Of a stretch of 13,734 nt of DNA, positions 12,893 to 13,734 are shown piece after piece. Numbering within the stretch: position 1 is the first letter of the stretch; every line of letters begins with the position of its first letter. Made by a program: the position numbers and the translations under genes. A model generated the notes under the pieces. The model was not told where the DNA came from. It ran no database searches and saw nothing but the letters and a program-made list of their open reading frames with translations. This DNA comes from Clostridia bacterium (GTDB lineage: Bacteria > Bacillota_A > Clostridia > Oscillospirales > CAG-272). The DNA lies in the NCBI GenBank assembly GCA_017546745.1, contig JAFYRZ010000065.1, positions 1 to 13,734 on the forward strand. Direction: 5' to 3'.

Positions 12893-13734
12893 TTACTTGT
12901 TAAGAGCCTCAAGCACCTTGCGGGTGATCTTCTCAACGAGCGCCTCGGTATCAACCGATGCAGGCTTATCCTCGCCAAGATCAAGACCGGGGTGACGGCC
13001 GGGAATGTTCATCTTCTTACGGAGATCCATAAGCTTCTTAAGCTGCTCGTTGGGGATCTCGTGAACTGCGCCGAGCTCCATAGCGTACTTACAGATCTTT
13101 GCGTTGAACTCTACCTCCTCCATAACGAACTGCGCCTTCATAAGGTTAAAGCCAACGGTAAGTGCGCCGTGGTTCTGAAGAAGGAATGCGTCGTGGTTCT
13201 GGATATAGGGCTCAAGAGAATCGGGAATCTCCATAGTGGAGGGAGTACCGTAAGCGCAGGTTGGAACCTCACCGATGGTAAGGATCGCCTCGGGAAGAAT
13301 GTACTGGTCAAGATCGATGCCCGCGATGGTAAATGCGGTAGCAACGGGGGGATGAGCGTGAACGACAGCACCAACGTCGGGACGCTCCTGGTAAACTCTC
13401 ATATGCATCTTGATCTCGGAGGAGGGGTTAAGCTTACCCTCGATCTTATTGCCGTTTTTGTCAACCTTAATGGTCTTTGTGTTGCCCTGAAAATCGGTAT
13501 AGGTATAGGATGTGGTAAACTTATCAGCGTATCTAGACTTCGCCGTGTCCTTCATAAGTCCCTCGGAAAGGAAGCCCTTGGAATCACGCCAATCGTATTC
13601 ACTACCGCGCGCAGTATCAACGGGCGCTACGTGAGTTGCAACAAAAACGTATGCGTTGGGGTTTTTGGTGGTAATTTCCTTGAGGTCTGCTTCAAGATAG
13701 TCAAGAGCAACGGGGTTATAGGCATAAGGTGTGG
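12893..13734 (-). CDS. Class II (FucA/RhaD-like) aldolase with encapsulation tail; abnormal N-terminus, runs off the edge
   Basis: From about base 13438 to the stop this is a zinc-dependent class II aldolase: catalytic Glu in NPSSEIKMH, zinc ligands in VVHAHPP (two His) and QNHGAL (His). In the fucose/rhamnose pathway it cleaves the 1-phosphate to DHAP and lactaldehyde, the propanediol precursor. The tail VDTEALVEKITRKVLEALNK is a C-terminal encapsulation helix. Upstream of VDKNGNKIEG the frame stays open to the window edge but does not read as aldolase. The usual GN-S and SG phosphate-binding segments are absent; instead it reads YLEADLKEI, NAYVFVATHVAPVDT and SYTYTDFQGN. The first Met (13555) lies inside this foreign part and is unlikely to be the native start. 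Either an assembly join or a real fusion has replaced about 70 residues. Confidence 0.85.
   Translation of the reverse strand, partial: TPYAYNPVALDYLEADLKEITTKNPNAYVFVATHVAPVDTARGSEYDWRDSKGFLSEGLMKDTAKSRYADKFTTSYTYTDFQGNTKTIKVDKNGNKIEGKLNPSSEIKMHMRVYQERPDVGAVVHAHPPVATAFTIAGIDLDQYILPEAILTIGEVPTCAYGTPSTMEIPDSLEPYIQNHDAFLLQNHGALTVGFNLMKAQFVMEEVEFNAKICKYAMELGAVHEIPNEQLKKLMDLRKKMNIPGRHPGLDLGEDKPASVDTEALVEKITRKVLEALNK
13436..13734 (-). other. Non-aldolase segment fused in frame (metallophosphoesterase-like)
   Basis: The translated minus-strand frame contains no stop and no Met before 13555. A segment of the type YLEADL followed by YVFVATHVAP recalls the late part of calcineurin-like metallophosphoesterases (leader helix then a strand ending in a His). 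I hold this family call weakly. The switch to aldolase falls somewhere in the codons for VDKNGNKIEG (13436-13465), a stretch that could exist in both parents and so could seed a join. Confidence 0.45.

Noticed and set aside
12893..13555. The Met at 13555 as the native aldolase start.
   Set aside because: It has no convincing ribosome site, lies within the non-aldolase segment, and the frame is open well upstream of it to the window edge.

Overview
The window carries most of a glycyl-radical-enzyme bacterial microcompartment (BMC) operon. All of its genes lie on the minus strand and are transcribed from high to low coordinates. Strong AGGAGG-type ribosome binding sites, tight gene packing and the BMC type suggest an anaerobic Clostridia-like Firmicute, probably gut-associated; this is inferred from style and gene content, not from a marker gene. 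The gene set (class II sugar-phosphate aldolase, B12-independent propanediol dehydratase plus activase, CoA-acylating aldehyde dehydrogenase, alcohol dehydrogenase, PduL, PduS, shell proteins) matches the fucose/rhamnose-to-1,2-propanediol type often called GRM5.

In transcription order: a class II aldolase with an encapsulation-peptide tail, running off the right edge with an abnormal N-terminus (12893-13734); PduP-like aldehyde dehydrogenase (11420-12877); zinc-type alcohol dehydrogenase (10212-11405); four hexameric shell genes (8908-10193), two of them nearly identical; PduL phosphotransacylase (8108-8776); EutN-type pentamer vertex protein (7828-8076); PduS-like Fe-S flavoprotein (6468-7787); PduT-like trimer shell protein with a pore cysteine (5930-6475); the glycyl radical dehydratase (3352-5883); a 304-base gap holding two tandem palindromic elements; the radical-SAM activase (2274-3047); PduU/EutS-type shell protein (1872-2231); PduV/EutP-type GTPase (1427-1870); a ParA-type ATPase (634-1422); and an overlapping small Lys/Ala/Pro-rich protein (321-647). 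A bidirectional terminator (264-300) separates the operon from the convergent end of an alpha/beta hydrolase gene (1-225).

Proposed working: the aldolase cleaves fuculose- or rhamnulose-1-phosphate to DHAP and lactaldehyde. Lactaldehyde is reduced to 1,2-propanediol, which the glycyl radical enzyme dehydrates to propionaldehyde inside the shell. The aldehyde is then split between propanol (alcohol dehydrogenase, regenerating NAD+) and propionyl-CoA (PduP, regenerated by PduL to propionyl-phosphate). PduS and PduT could move electrons across the shell. PduU, PduV, ParA and the small basic protein form a distal block that looks like a surface/positioning module.

The three points most worth a second look are the ParA plus disordered-partner pair, a possible McdAB-like positioning system for a catabolic microcompartment; the aldolase N-terminus, which is not aldolase and may be an assembly chimera or a real gene fusion; and the tandem structured repeats between the dehydratase and its activase.
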